Of a DNA stretch of 64,000 nucleotides, positions 9,015 to 17,546 are shown piece by piece (within the stretch, counting starts at the first letter, position 1; each line of letters opens with the position of its first letter). The position numbers and the translations under genes are program-made. The notes under the pieces were generated by a model. That model did no database searches. It saw only the letters and a list, made by a program, of their open reading frames with translations, and was not told the origin of the DNA. This DNA is from Variovorax sp. Root473 (GTDB taxonomy: Bacteria > Pseudomonadota > Gammaproteobacteria > Burkholderiales > Burkholderiaceae_C), in contig NZ_LMEV01000013.1 in NCBI RefSeq assembly GCF_001426505.1, positions 124,001-188,000 of the forward strand, read 5' to 3'.

Positions 9015-9704
9015 TCACACCTCGGCTTCGAGCAGGTAGCCGATGCCGCGCAGCGTGCGGATGCCCGCACCCGAGCCGAGCAGCTTCTTGCGCAGGCGCG
9101 AGATGAAAGCCTCGAGCGCGTTGTCGCCCAGCGATTCGTCGAAGCCGGAGAGCTTGTCCGACAGCGCCCGCTTGCTCACCGTGCGGCCCGGCGGGCTCAT
9201 GAGCTCCCACAGCACCTCGAACTCGCGCGCCGGCAAGTCGAGCGGTGCGTTCGCGACCGCGAAGCGCCGCGCCTTGCGGTCGAGCTTGAGCTGGCCGAGC
9301 ACCACGATGTCTTCGGTGCCCTTGGCACGCCGCACCAGCGCGCGCAGCCGTGCTTCGACCTCGGCGAGATCGAAGGGCTTGCCCAGGTAGTCGTCGGCGC
9401 CCGCGTCGAGGCCGGCGATGCGTTCCTCGGTGCGTCCGCGCGCCGTGAGCACCAGCACGGGCGTGCGATCGCCGCGTGCACGCGCCTGCCGCAGCGCGGT
9501 GAGACCGCTCGCCAGGCCGCTGGTGGGGCTGGCGGTGGCGGGCAGGTTGAGGTCGAGCAGCACGGCATCGAAGGGCTGCACGCGCCACAGGTGGTCGGCG
9601 TCCTCGACGTTGGTCGACACGTCGACCCGATGGCCCGCGTCGGCGAGGCTGCGCAGCATCACGTCGCGCAGCACGGTGTCATCTTCCACAAGCAGGATTC
9701 GCAT
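9015..9704 (-). CDS. tctD: TctD-type OmpR-family response regulator
   Basis: A 229-residue regulator with a receiver domain: acidic pair in MRILLVEDD, phospho-acceptor Asp in FDAVLLDLNLP near residue 51, and conserved Lys in GKPFDLAE. A winged-helix DNA-binding domain of the OmpR type follows (RGIGYLLEAEV at the end). It probably controls genes in response to the kinase encoded immediately downstream. The receiver carries a short insertion after the phospho-Asp (PATASPTSGLASG), which is unusual. The promoter lies in 9705-9820, shared with the divergent hydrolase operon. Confidence 0.9.
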   Translation of the reverse strand: MRILLVEDDTVLRDVMLRSLADAGHRVDVSTNVEDADHLWRVQPFDAVLLDLNLPATASPTSGLASGLTALRQARARGDRTPVLVLTARGRTEERIAGLDAGADDYLGKPFDLAEVEARLRALVRRAKGTEDIVVLGQLKLDRKARRFAVANAPLDLPAREFEVLWELMSPPGRTVSKRALSDKLSGFDESLGDNALEAFISRLRKKLLGSGAGIRTLRGIGYLLEAEV

Positions 9705-9820
9705 GGTGAGTGAATGAGTGGGTGTGTGATTCTGTGGGTCTGCCCTGGCGAAAGACGCGTCAGCGGCCGGTCAGTCGCTCACCGCGATAAACGCGGCATG
9801 AGCATACGACACGCCTTCCG

Positions 9821-10702
9821 ATGAGTGCACGCGATCCCTCCGATCCCTTGAGCCTGGTGTCCCCCGCCGTGCAGCGCACCGCGGCGGTTCTGCTGCATGG
9901 TTTATGCAGCACGCCTGACGAGCTGCTGACCGTGCAATCGACCCTGCAGCGCCACGGGTATGCGGTGCAGCCACTGAGCATCGCGGGCTACTCGTTCGAC
10001 GCCGCCGCGCCGCTGCAGCAGGCGGTGCCCTTCGAACGCTGGCTCGACACGCTCGAGGCACACGTGAAGGCGCTGCGGCGCACACATGAGCGCGTGATGC
10101 TGGTCGGCATCTCCGCCGGTGCGTCGCTGGCCCTGGGCGGCGCGATCCGCTGTGGCCGCGAGGTGGACGCGCTGGTGCTCATGTCGACCACGCTGCGCTT
10201 CGACGGCTGGGCCGTGCCGCGCACGCGCTTCCTGCTGCCGCTGGCCTTCTACACGCCGCTGGGCCGTTTCTGGCAGTACCGCGAACGTGCGCCCTACGGC
10301 GTGAAGAACGAGCGCGTGCGCACCTGGATCGAGCGCGAGTTGCGCCATCGCCAGGTCTCGCGCGCCGGCAGCGCGGTGATCGGCGTGAGCCACCTGCGCG
10401 AGCACGACCGGCTGATCCGCCACGTGCGGCGCCGCCTGAACGACGTGCAGTGCGAACAAGTGCTGGCACTGCATGCGCGCGAAGACGAAGTGGCGAGCCT
10501 GTCGAACCTCGACCTGCTCGTGCGCGGGCTGCGTTGCGCGTCGCTGCGCACCGTGGTCCTGAACAACAGCTATCACATGATCTCCATCGACAACGACCGC
10601 CAGCAGGTGGTGCGCGAGACCCTCGCCTTCGCCGAGGCCGTGACACACGGTCCAGCGCCCGAACCCGTGTACCGCACCCGCGGCACTGCGCTTTGTGCCT
10701 GA
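9821..10702 (+). CDS. alpha/beta hydrolase, first gene of a hydrolase-ACP-ketosynthase operon
   Basis: A 293-residue alpha/beta hydrolase. The oxyanion segment LLHGLCSTP is at residues 24-32, the nucleophile elbow GISAG has Ser98, and the probable acid and base lie in HAREDEVAS and NSYHMISID near residues 225 and 251. No signal peptide is seen. Linkage to an acyl carrier protein (18 bp downstream) and a ketosynthase suggests a thioesterase, acyl transferase or esterase acting on an ACP-bound product; this is inference. It may instead be a carboxylesterase of broad specificity. Confidence 0.82.
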   Translation: MSARDPSDPLSLVSPAVQRTAAVLLHGLCSTPDELLTVQSTLQRHGYAVQPLSIAGYSFDAAAPLQQAVPFERWLDTLEAHVKALRRTHERVMLVGISAGASLALGGAIRCGREVDALVLMSTTLRFDGWAVPRTRFLLPLAFYTPLGRFWQYRERAPYGVKNERVRTWIERELRHRQVSRAGSAVIGVSHLREHDRLIRHVRRRLNDVQCEQVLALHAREDEVASLSNLDLLVRGLRCASLRTVVLNNSYHMISIDNDRQQVVRETLAFAEAVTHGPAPEPVYRTRGTALCA

Positions 10703-10719
10703 AAGAAAAGGAACCTCCC

Positions 10720-11007
10720 ATGCCTTCCGCTCCCACCTTCAACAGCATCGCGAGCATCCTGGAGACCGACTTCCACGTCGCGCGCACGGCCATCTCGCCG
10801 GCCACCGCGCTGTCGGACCTCGGCCTCGATTCGCTGGCGCTCATGGAGTTCGTCTTCGCGGTCGAAGACGCCTTCCACCTGCGCATTCCCGAAGACCGGC
10901 TCGATCCGCGCGAAGCGGGCATTACGCTGCAGCGGCTGTGCGAGGTGATCGATGCCGAGGGCGACGCTGCCGCCGCGCGCAGCGAGCCGATGGCTGCCCC
11001 GGCATGA
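10720..11007 (+). CDS. acyl carrier protein
   Basis: A 95-residue acyl carrier protein. The phosphopantetheine attachment serine is Ser38 in the DSL motif (GLDSLALMEF), followed by the acidic recognition helix (FAVEDAF). It differs from the housekeeping AcpP in having a longer alanine-rich C-terminus, and it is linked to its own ketosynthase, so it probably serves a dedicated pathway. The start ATG follows an AAAAGGAA ribosome binding site. The stop overlaps the ketosynthase start (ATGA). Confidence 0.9.
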   Translation: MPSAPTFNSIASILETDFHVARTAISPATALSDLGLDSLALMEFVFAVEDAFHLRIPEDRLDPREAGITLQRLCEVIDAEGDAAAARSEPMAAPA

Positions 11008-12284
11008 GCAGCGGCGCCGCCCATGCCGTGCTCGCGGCCGCCTCGACCGCGCACACCGTCGCTGCGCCTGTTCATGTGAGCGGCCTGGGCTTCGTCACGC
11101 CGCTCGGCCGCAGCATCGAGGCCTTCGACGACGCGCTGTTCGCAGGCCGTTCCGCCGTGCGTGCGCAGACGCTCGAGATCGCGGGCATGGACCCGATGGC
11201 CATCGCCGCCGCCACCTGCGACTTCGACGCCAGTGGCGTGCGCAGCGCCTCGCGCCTACCGCTGGACCGCGGTACCGCGATGGCACTGTCCGCGGCAAAG
11301 GACGCAGCGGCTGATGCCGGACTCGACCTCGACGCCATCGACCGCGACCGCCTGGGCATCTTCTGGGGCAGCGGCCTGGCCGGCGCCGGCACCTTCGACG
11401 CCACGACGCGCGCGCTCTACGGCGAACAGCGCCGCATGCGCCCTACCACCGTGCTCACCGTGATGCCCAACGCAGCCGTGGCCGAGCTGGCGCTGCACTT
11501 CGGCGCGCGTGGCGCGGCGCTGGCCTATGCCTGCGCCTGTGCCTCGTCAGCCGTGGCCATCGGCGAAGCCATGCGCGCCATCCGCGGGGGCTGGATCGAC
11601 ATCGCCATCGTCGGCGGCCACGACGCGATGCTCACGCCCGGCGTGATGGCCAGCTGGCACGCGATGCGCGTCATGGCGCCGCCGCCGGCCAATGCGCCCG
11701 CCACCGCCTGCCGTCCGTTCTCGGCCGACCGTGCGGGCTTTGCCATCGGCGAGGGCGCGGCCGCGCTGGTGCTCGAATCGGAAGCCCATGCGCGCGCACG
11801 CGGCGCGGGCCCGCAGCCCTTCGTGCTCAGCGGCTACGCCAGCAACTGCGACGGCACGCACATCACCAACCCCGACCCGGCCGGCCAGGTGCGCGCGATG
11901 CGTGCGGCGCTGCGCGACGCCGGGCTCACACCGTCGGACATCGGCCACATCAACGCCCACGGCACCGCGACAACGGCAGGCGACGCGGCCGAAGCGGCAT
12001 CGATCGGCGAGCTGTTCGGCCACGCCGCGCCGGTCAGCGCAACCAAGGCGATCCACGGCCACGTGCTCGGCGGCGGTGGCGCCATCGAACTCGTGGCCGC
12101 ATTGCGCGCCTTGGCACGCGAGGCCTTGCCGCCCATCGCGCACCTGCACACGCCGGATGCCGCATTCGGCAAGGTCGACTTCGTGCGCGGCGCGGCGCGT
12201 GAAGCGCGCGGACTGCGCCACGTGCTGTCGAATTCCTTCGCCTTCGGCGGCACGAATGCGGTGATCGTGGCGAGCCGGCGCTGA
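11004..12284 (+). CDS. beta-ketoacyl-ACP synthase (KAS II-like)
   Basis: A 426-residue condensing enzyme. The thiolase-fold triad is complete: Cys179 (in CACASS), His319 (in NAHGTAT) and His351 (in TKAIHGHVLG), with the C-terminal NSFAFGGTNA motif. It should elongate an acyl chain on the ACP encoded just upstream. Compared with FabF, the N-terminus carries about 22 extra residues. No ketoreductase, dehydratase or acyl-AMP ligase is adjacent, so either the product needs housekeeping FAS enzymes or other genes lie elsewhere. Start overlap with the acp gene shows coupled translation. Confidence 0.9.
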   Translation: MSSGAAHAVLAAASTAHTVAAPVHVSGLGFVTPLGRSIEAFDDALFAGRSAVRAQTLEIAGMDPMAIAAATCDFDASGVRSASRLPLDRGTAMALSAAKDAAADAGLDLDAIDRDRLGIFWGSGLAGAGTFDATTRALYGEQRRMRPTTVLTVMPNAAVAELALHFGARGAALAYACACASSAVAIGEAMRAIRGGWIDIAIVGGHDAMLTPGVMASWHAMRVMAPPPANAPATACRPFSADRAGFAIGEGAAALVLESEAHARARGAGPQPFVLSGYASNCDGTHITNPDPAGQVRAMRAALRDAGLTPSDIGHINAHGTATTAGDAAEAASIGELFGHAAPVSATKAIHGHVLGGGGAIELVAALRALAREALPPIAHLHTPDAAFGKVDFVRGAAREARGLRHVLSNSFAFGGTNAVIVASRR

Positions 12285-12369
12285 CCTCCAGGGGGACAGA
12301 AAAACCGGTGCCGTCATCGGCACCGGCTTGCTATGCTGCGCCGCATCCTTCCCACAGAAGAAGCGCGAC

Positions 12370-12858
12370 ATGCCCCTGCACCGCCTCGCCACGCCCTGCG
12401 ATTTCGACGCCGTCTTCGATCTCTACATGCATGAGAAGGTCGTGCCCTACCTGGGCTACGACCCGATGCCGCGCGACGACTTTCGCGCCGTGTTCCAGGG
12501 GCTGCTCGACAGCGGTGCCTTCTTCATCTTCGAAGTCGATGGCCGGGTCGCCGGTTTCTACCGCGTCACGCGCTACCCGGGCCGTGCGCAGCATGTGGCG
12601 AGCCTGGGCACGCTCGCGGTCGATCCCGCGTTGCATGGCCGCGGCGTCGCGCAGACGATGGTGATCGACGTGCTCGCGCGGCTGAAGGCCGAAGGCGTTC
12701 GCCGCGTCGAACTGATGGCCGAGAGCGACAACACCACGGCCCTGCGCTTCTATGCCCGGCTGGGCTTCGTGCACGAAGGCACGCTGCGCCAGTTCTACCG
12801 CCGGGCCGGCGAAGCGGACTTCGTCGACGAGCACCTGATGGCACTGCTGTTCGACTGA
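12370..12858 (+). CDS. GNAT-family N-acetyltransferase
   Basis: A 162-residue GNAT enzyme. Motif A with the acetyl-CoA pyrophosphate loop is visible as LGTLAVDPALHGRGVAQTM, followed by motif B around DNTTALRFYARLGFVHEGTLRQF. The acceptor substrate is unknown. A 22-bp hairpin (12305-12326) lies between it and the ketosynthase gene, so it is probably an independent unit. It converges on copA. Confidence 0.85.
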   Translation: MPLHRLATPCDFDAVFDLYMHEKVVPYLGYDPMPRDDFRAVFQGLLDSGAFFIFEVDGRVAGFYRVTRYPGRAQHVASLGTLAVDPALHGRGVAQTMVIDVLARLKAEGVRRVELMAESDNTTALRFYARLGFVHEGTLRQFYRRAGEADFVDEHLMALLFD

Positions 12859-12870
12859 TCCGCTGTCGAG

Positions 12871-15144
12871 TCAGTGTGGTTGTTGCAGCCGGTGCTTCGG
12901 CTTCCAGCGCCGCAGCAACAGCGCGTTGGCCATCACGCTCACGCTCGACAGCGCCATCGCCGCACCGGCCACCACCGGGCTCAACAGGCCGAAGGCCGCG
13001 AGCGGAATGCCGGCCACGTTGTAGGCAAAGGCCCAGAACAGGTTCTGCCGGATCTTCGCCACCGTGCGGCCCGAGAGCTCGAGCGCTTCGGCCACGAGGG
13101 CGAGGTCGCCGCGCATCAGCGTGATGCCGGCCGCCTCCATCGCCACGTCGGTGCCGCCGCCCGAAGGTGCCATCGCGATGCCCACGTCGGCCGCAGCAAG
13201 CGCAGGCGCATCGTTCGCGCCGTCGCCGACCATCGCGACCACATGACCGTTCTTGCGCAACGCGCTCACCTGCTCGACCTTGTCGGCGGGCAGCACGTCG
13301 GCGCGCACGTCTTCGGCCGGTATGCCGAGCCGCGCCGCCATCGCCTGCGCCGCGCGCAGGTTGTCGCCCGAGATCATCACCACGCGCAGGCCGCGCCCCC
13401 GCAAGGTGCGGATCGCTTCGGCAGCTTGCGGCTTCGGCTCGTCGGCGAAGGCCAGCAGCGCCTGCACGTGCGCGGAACCGGCGTCGTCGAAGCGCAGCAA
13501 CGCGGACACCGTGGCGCCCTGCGACTGCAGGCGTTCGACGTCGGCCTCGGCCGGCATCGCATCGAGTTCGCGGCACCAGCGCAGGCTGGCGATGGCCCAG
13601 GTCGCGCCATTCACTTCGCCGCGCACGCCGCGGCCCGGCATCGCCTGCATCACACCGAGCGGCGGTGCGTGCACGCCGCGTTCGGCAGCGGCGTTCAGCA
13701 CGGCGCGTGCGAGCGGATGCTCGCTGCCGCCTTGCAGGCTGGCGGCCGTGGCAAGCAGGTCGTTCTCGTTGGCCAGCGCACCGGCCGCGGGCAGCAGCGC
13801 CGTGAGCACGGGGCGGCCCACGGTCAGCGTGCCGGTCTTGTCGAAGGCCACGGTGTCGACGCGGTGCGCGATTTCCAAAGCGCGCGCATCCTTGATGAGG
13901 ATGCCGTGTTTCGCGGCCACGCCGGTGCCCGCCATCACCGCCACCGGCGTCGCGAGGCCCAGGGCACAGGGACAAGCGATGACCAGCACTGCCACCGCAT
14001 GGATCAGCGCGGCCTCGACACCGGCACCGGTGACCATCCAGCCCGCAAACGCGACCAGCGCGATCAGCAGCACGACCGGCACGAACACCGCTGCCACCTG
14101 GTCGACCATACGCTGGATCGGCGCCTTGGCGGCCTGCGCGTCTTCGACCAGCCGGATGATGCGCGCGAGCACGCTTTCGGCGCCGACCGCGCGCACCTCG
14201 ATGACCATGCGGCCGTCGCCGTTCACGGCGCCGCCGGTCAGTACGTCGCCGGGGTTCTTGGCCACGGGCAGCGGTTCGCCGGTGAGCATGGATTCATCGA
14301 CCTCGGACTGCCCTTCGAGCACGCGCGCATCGGCCGGCACGCGCTCACCGGGACGCACGGCGAGGCGGTCGCCGACCATCACCTCGGCCAGCGGCACGTC
14401 GCTTTCCTTGCCGCGCGCGTTGATCAGGTGCGCCACTTCGGGCCGCAGCTGCTGCAGCGCGCGGATCGCCGAAGTGGCCTGGCGCTTGGCGCGCGCCTCG
14501 AGCCACTTGCCCAGCAACACCAGCGTGATCACCACCGCCGAGGCTTCGAAGTACAGGTGCGGCACCATGCCATGCCCCGCATGCTCGCCAGTGGCGGCGC
14601 GCCACCACAGCCACAGCGACAGGCCGAAGGCCGCGCTGGTGCCCAGCGCCACCAGCAGGTCCATGTTGCCGGTGCGGGCCTTGGCCGCATGCCAGCCCGC
14701 GCGGTAGAAACGCGCGCCGAGCCAGAACTGCACCGGCGTCGCGAGCAGCAGCTGCACCCAGGGCGGCAGCATCCAGCTTTGCCCGATGAGGTCGCCGAGC
14801 ATCGGCGCCGTCAGCGGGATCGACAGCGCCAGGCCGATCGCCACGGGCATGAAGCCGTGCCAGGGCGACAGCGCGGCGGCCTCGTCCTGGGCGGTGCTTT
14901 CGGCGCGCGGCTCGTAGCCGGCGGCGCGCACGGCACGGCGCAGCAGCAGGGCCATGTCCTCGCCGCCTGTGGCCACGATGCGGGCCGACTCGGTCGCGAG
15001 GTTGACGCTCACGTCCTGCACGCCGGGCACGTTCTTGAGCGCGCGCTCCACGCGCATCACGCACGAGGCACAGGTCATGCCGCCGACCGAGAGGTCCAGC
15101 GTGGCAGCGGCGGCCGATGAGGGTGGGGGCTGAATGTGTTCCAT
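12871..15144 (-). CDS. copA: copper-exporting P1B-type ATPase CopA
   Basis: A 757-residue Cu(I) exporter of the inner membrane. There is one N-terminal heavy-metal-binding domain (GGMTCASC at about residues 20-27), eight predicted helices with the ion-binding CPCALG, the phosphorylation motif DKTGTLT and the hinge motif [12 protein letters not shown]. The start MEHIQ is chosen because a CueR-type promoter lies just upstream; an upstream ATG at 15171 falls inside the promoter spacer. With that start the transcript may have almost no leader. copZ and cueR are divergent, giving a complete copper-response module. Confidence 0.95.
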   Translation of the reverse strand: MEHIQPPPSSAAAATLDLSVGGMTCASCVMRVERALKNVPGVQDVSVNLATESARIVATGGEDMALLLRRAVRAAGYEPRAESTAQDEAAALSPWHGFMPVAIGLALSIPLTAPMLGDLIGQSWMLPPWVQLLLATPVQFWLGARFYRAGWHAAKARTGNMDLLVALGTSAAFGLSLWLWWRAATGEHAGHGMVPHLYFEASAVVITLVLLGKWLEARAKRQATSAIRALQQLRPEVAHLINARGKESDVPLAEVMVGDRLAVRPGERVPADARVLEGQSEVDESMLTGEPLPVAKNPGDVLTGGAVNGDGRMVIEVRAVGAESVLARIIRLVEDAQAAKAPIQRMVDQVAAVFVPVVLLIALVAFAGWMVTGAGVEAALIHAVAVLVIACPCALGLATPVAVMAGTGVAAKHGILIKDARALEIAHRVDTVAFDKTGTLTVGRPVLTALLPAAGALANENDLLATAASLQGGSEHPLARAVLNAAAERGVHAPPLGVMQAMPGRGVRGEVNGATWAIASLRWCRELDAMPAEADVERLQSQGATVSALLRFDDAGSAHVQALLAFADEPKPQAAEAIRTLRGRGLRVVMISGDNLRAAQAMAARLGIPAEDVRADVLPADKVEQVSALRKNGHVVAMVGDGANDAPALAAADVGIAMAPSGGGTDVAMEAAGITLMRGDLALVAEALELSGRTVAKIRQNLFWAFAYNVAGIPLAAFGLLSPVVAGAAMALSSVSVMANALLLRRWKPKHRLQQPH

Positions 15145-15151
15145 GGTCCCG

Positions 15152-15182
15152 AGGCTAAAGCCTGACACCATGGCAAGGTCAA
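15152..15182 (-). promoter_or_regulatory. CueR-type promoter of copA
   Basis: On the minus strand a -35 TTGACC (15177-15182) and a -10 TAGCCT (15152-15157) are separated by 19 bp, the long spacer typical of MerR-family promoters. The dyad CCTTGCC/GGCTTTAG-like half sites lie within the spacer, as at E. coli PcopA. The cueR gene is adjacent. Confidence 0.82.
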
Positions 15183-15305
15183 GCGCGGTGGCTTCAAAGC
15201 CCTTGGCTGGACGTTGACATCGTGAGAGGGTTGAAACTGGCGTTGTCCCCGATTCGGGTGTTCAATCTCTCCACCCTTCATTCATTCCGACAAGGAGCAA
15301 CGACG

Positions 15306-15500
15306 ATGAGCCAGAAATTCCAGGTCTCCGGCATGAGCTGCAACCACTGCGTGGAGGCGGTGCAGGACGCGGTACAGGCGGTCGACCCGCACGCGCAGGT
15401 CACGGTCGATCTCGAAACCGGCCATGTGGACGTGCTGAGCCAGCAGCCGCGCCAGGACATCGTGGTCGCGATCGAGAACGCCGGCTACACCGTTCAATGA
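15306..15500 (+). CDS. copZ: copper chaperone CopZ-like heavy-metal-associated protein
   Basis: A 64-residue single HMA domain with the metal-binding motif GMSCNHC at residues 9-15 and the ferredoxin-like beta-alpha-beta pattern. It should carry Cu(I) in the cytoplasm and deliver it to CopA or CueR. It is preceded by an AAGGAG ribosome binding site. The stop overlaps the cueR start (ATGA), so chaperone and regulator form one operon divergent from copA. Confidence 0.93.
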   Translation: MSQKFQVSGMSCNHCVEAVQDAVQAVDPHAQVTVDLETGHVDVLSQQPRQDIVVAIENAGYTVQ

Positions 15501-15919
15501 CGACCGCGACCACGGCCTCCGGCCGCCAGGTCGCCATTGGCGAGGCCGCGCGGCTGTCGGGCGTGTCGGCGCGCATGGTCCGGCATTACGAAGGCCTGGG
15601 CCTGCTGCCCGCGGTGGCGCGCACCGAGAGCGGCTACCGCCAGTACAACGACGCCGACGTCCACACGCTGCGCTTCATCAAGCGCTCCCGCGATCTGGGT
15701 TTTTCGATGGAAGAAATCGCCGAGCTGGTCGGCCTGTGGCACAACCGCCGCCGCGCCAGCGCGAGCGTGAAGCGCATCGCGCAAAAGCACCTGGGCGAAC
15801 TGGAACAGCGCATCGCCGACATGCAGTCGATGCGCAGCACGCTCGCGCACCTCGTGCATTGCTGCCATGGCGATGCACGGCCGGATTGCCCGATCCTCGA
15901 CGACCTGAGCCAAGTCTAG
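15497..15919 (+). CDS. cueR: MerR-family copper regulator CueR
   Basis: A 140-residue MerR-type activator: winged helix with VAIGEAARLSGVSARMVRHYE, a dimerisation helix, and a C-terminal Cu(I)-binding loop with the two cysteines of the family (in HCCHGDARPDCPIL). It senses monovalent copper and remodels promoters with long spacers. One such promoter lies in front of copA (15152-15182). Confidence 0.93.
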   Translation: MTTATTASGRQVAIGEAARLSGVSARMVRHYEGLGLLPAVARTESGYRQYNDADVHTLRFIKRSRDLGFSMEEIAELVGLWHNRRRASASVKRIAQKHLGELEQRIADMQSMRSTLAHLVHCCHGDARPDCPILDDLSQV

Positions 15920-15920
15920 G

Positions 15921-16020
15921 TACTCCCCCAAGCTTCGCGCACTTCGTGTCGCTGCGCCAACCCCCTCGCCGGGGGGCGATACCGGTGGCCCGGCAAAGCC
16001 GGTTCCACGGTATCCCTGGA
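15921..16020 (-). repeat. dispersed ~100-bp intergenic repeat, copy 1
   Basis: Read on the minus strand, this is the same element as copies at 18361, 20629 and 61513: an ACCG[CT]GGAACCGGC block with its TTTG loop, a CCCCCGGCGAGGGGG palindrome, then GCGACACGAAGTGCGCG and AAGCTTGGGGGAGT. It fills the space between the convergent cueR and TerB-like genes. Confidence 0.85.
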
Positions 16021-16025
16021 AAAAA

Positions 16026-16976
16026 TCAGGCGTTTTTAACGAGCGACAAGACCTGGCTGGTGTCCAGCGTGCGCGCCCGTTCCTGGATCGCCGGCAGGTA
16101 CTGCGTCTGCAGGCCCTGCCCTTCCTTCACCACGCTGGAGAACGCGTCCTTCAGCATCTGCGTGGACAGCGTGCGGCCGCCCGCGTAATAACGCTTGGCC
16201 ACATGGCCCAGCGCATAGGTCGACGCGAAGCTCATGCCCGAGCTCACGGCCTGCTTGCCGAGTCCGCCCAGCAGGCCGCCACCGACCTTGCCCAGCAAGC
16301 CGCCCAGCAGCTTGCGCCCGGCCTGCTCCAGGTACTGCGAGGTCAGGCCCACGCCCACGGTGGCCAGGAAATCCTTGATGTGGCCGGTGTCCAGCTGGTA
16401 GCCGTGCGCCTGGCCGATGCGGTAGACCAGCTTCATCTGCAGCGGAATGATCGCCATGGTCGACAGCGTCTCGGGCAGCAGCTCGAGCGCGCCGTTGAGG
16501 ATGGCGGCGTTGAGGATCGCGCGGTCCAGCTCGGTGCTGTCGGGCGCCTGCGGTGCCGCAGGCGTCGCCGTCGTTGCGGGCGTCCCCGCCACAGCCGCCG
16601 GCACCGCAGCGGCGATGTCTTCCGCCCGCTGCGAGAACTGCGCCGCCGAGGCGTCCAGGCCGAGCGAACTGCGCACGTCCATCAGGAAGAGCCGCTCCGG
16701 TTCCGACTGCACGCCGTCGGCATCGCACATGCACACCGCCATCTCGTACGCCAGTTGGCGCGACTCGGCGCTTTTCAGCTCGCCGGCCACCGAGGCCAGC
16801 GACACCCGCTTCATCAGCACGTCCTGGTAGATCGTGGGCAGGTTCACGCCGTCGGCCTGCGACAGGCCTTCGGCGATGCGCTTGATCTCGGCACGCTCGC
16901 GTTCGTGCTTTTCACCATCGACAAACGCCGCCAGCAGGCTCAGGGTGACGATCGCTTTTGTTTCAGAAGGTGTCAT
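16026..16976 (-). CDS. TerB/DUF697-like protein
   Basis: A 316-residue protein. The N-terminal ~125 residues resemble TerB-type tellurite-resistance domains (LSLLAAFVDGEKHERERAEIKRIAEG and ADGVQSEPERLFL). An alanine/proline linker follows. The C-terminal part (IIPLQMKLVYRIGQAHGY, then a glycine-rich LLGGLLGKVGGGLLGGLGKQA) resembles DUF697 membrane-associated domains. Function is unknown; TerB-type domains often bind metals and occur in stress systems. It borders the putative origin region, reading away from it. Confidence 0.75.
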   Translation of the reverse strand: MTPSETKAIVTLSLLAAFVDGEKHERERAEIKRIAEGLSQADGVNLPTIYQDVLMKRVSLASVAGELKSAESRQLAYEMAVCMCDADGVQSEPERLFLMDVRSSLGLDASAAQFSQRAEDIAAAVPAAVAGTPATTATPAAPQAPDSTELDRAILNAAILNGALELLPETLSTMAIIPLQMKLVYRIGQAHGYQLDTGHIKDFLATVGVGLTSQYLEQAGRKLLGGLLGKVGGGLLGGLGKQAVSSGMSFASTYALGHVAKRYYAGGRTLSTQMLKDAFSSVVKEGQGLQTQYLPAIQERARTLDTSQVLSLVKNA

Positions 16977-17040
16977 GTTCGAGTTTTTTCGTCATGTGAA
17001 GGAGCGGATTGGGTCCGCGCCGCGCCCGAAGGTTCCGCTT
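16977..17040. other. gene-free edge of the origin region
   Basis: The promoter and leader of the TerB-like gene (read leftward). No motif I can support. Confidence 0.5.
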
Positions 17041-17070
17041 CGCGTTCTCCCCACAAAACTGGGGCAACTC

Positions 17071-17079
17071 TGTGGATAA
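17071..17079 (-). promoter_or_regulatory. DnaA box (perfect match)
   Basis: TGTGGATAA, the exact reverse complement of TTATCCACA. Confidence 0.8.
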
Positions 17080-17247
17080 CCCCGGCACTGCTCTGTAGGG
17101 GCGATGCAAGTCTTTGATTTGCAAGGGAAATCTACAACCTGCCCAAATAACAGGCAATGGATTTCTCGGCCCGAAAACCGTCTTTCGCAGAAATCCGGAG
17201 GGCTGTCAAAGGACAACTCTGGGGAGCGTTTTTGCACAAGCCATCGG

Positions 17248-17256
17248 TTATCCACA
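17248..17256 (+). promoter_or_regulatory. DnaA box (perfect match)
   Basis: TTATCCACA on the plus strand, same orientation as the downstream DnaA-trio run. Confidence 0.8.
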
Positions 17257-17389
17257 GGGCCGACGGGTTACCCCATGTTGTCCCAGTTGCGGGTACACCA
17301 CGGAAGCGCGGGTGCGCACAGTGACGCGGGCATGACAAGTCGTTGTCGCGTCAAGGAAAAAGCGACCTTTCCACAGACGAGGGCGACCC

Positions 17390-17440
17390 TTATCTACTAC
17401 TACTAATTTGAATAAGAAGAATAAGAAGACAGGAAGAGGA
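17390..17440 (+). other. DnaA-trio element and AT-rich unwinding tract
   Basis: CTACTACTACTA (17394-17405) gives four consecutive trios on the complementary strand (3'-GAT-5'), directly followed by an A/T- and purine-rich tract rich in AATAAGAAG. A degenerate DnaA box (CTTTCCACA) and a GC-rich spacer precede it. Confidence 0.6.
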
Positions 17441-17546
17441 AAAGCCGCGCCCGAAAAAAAAAGCCGCGAAAGGCCGCGCCGGTCGCGCGGCGCCTCGGGC
17501 GAAAAGCCGGGCCCGAGCGGTCCGTGGCCCTCGCTAACATCGCCGG

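Larger units (their letters stand above)
17041..17440. other. candidate chromosomal replication origin (oriC)
   Basis: This part of the 570-bp gene-free stretch 16977-17546 has a TGTGGATAA box at 17071-17079, a TTATCCACA box at 17248-17256, weaker boxes at about 17230-17238 and 17367-17375, then a GC-rich spacer, a run of four CTA triplets (17394-17405) and an AT/purine-rich tract. That order (DnaA box, GC-rich spacer, DnaA-trios, AT-rich unwinding region) is the basal unwinding layout described for Bacillus subtilis and found widely. The dnaA gene is 30 kb away, so the alternative is the dnaA-rpmH intergenic region; that has two boxes but no trio. Confidence 0.6.

Noticed and set aside
12305..12326. 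Perfect 9-bp hairpin with TCAT loop as terminator of the ketosynthase gene
   Set aside because: There is no T-run on the plus strand; the T-run lies on the minus strand, where no gene is read into it. Function left open.
15214..15244. CueR-type promoter for copZ
   Set aside because: TTGACA is present but no -10 element lies at 17 or 19 bp; only the copA side has a convincing site.
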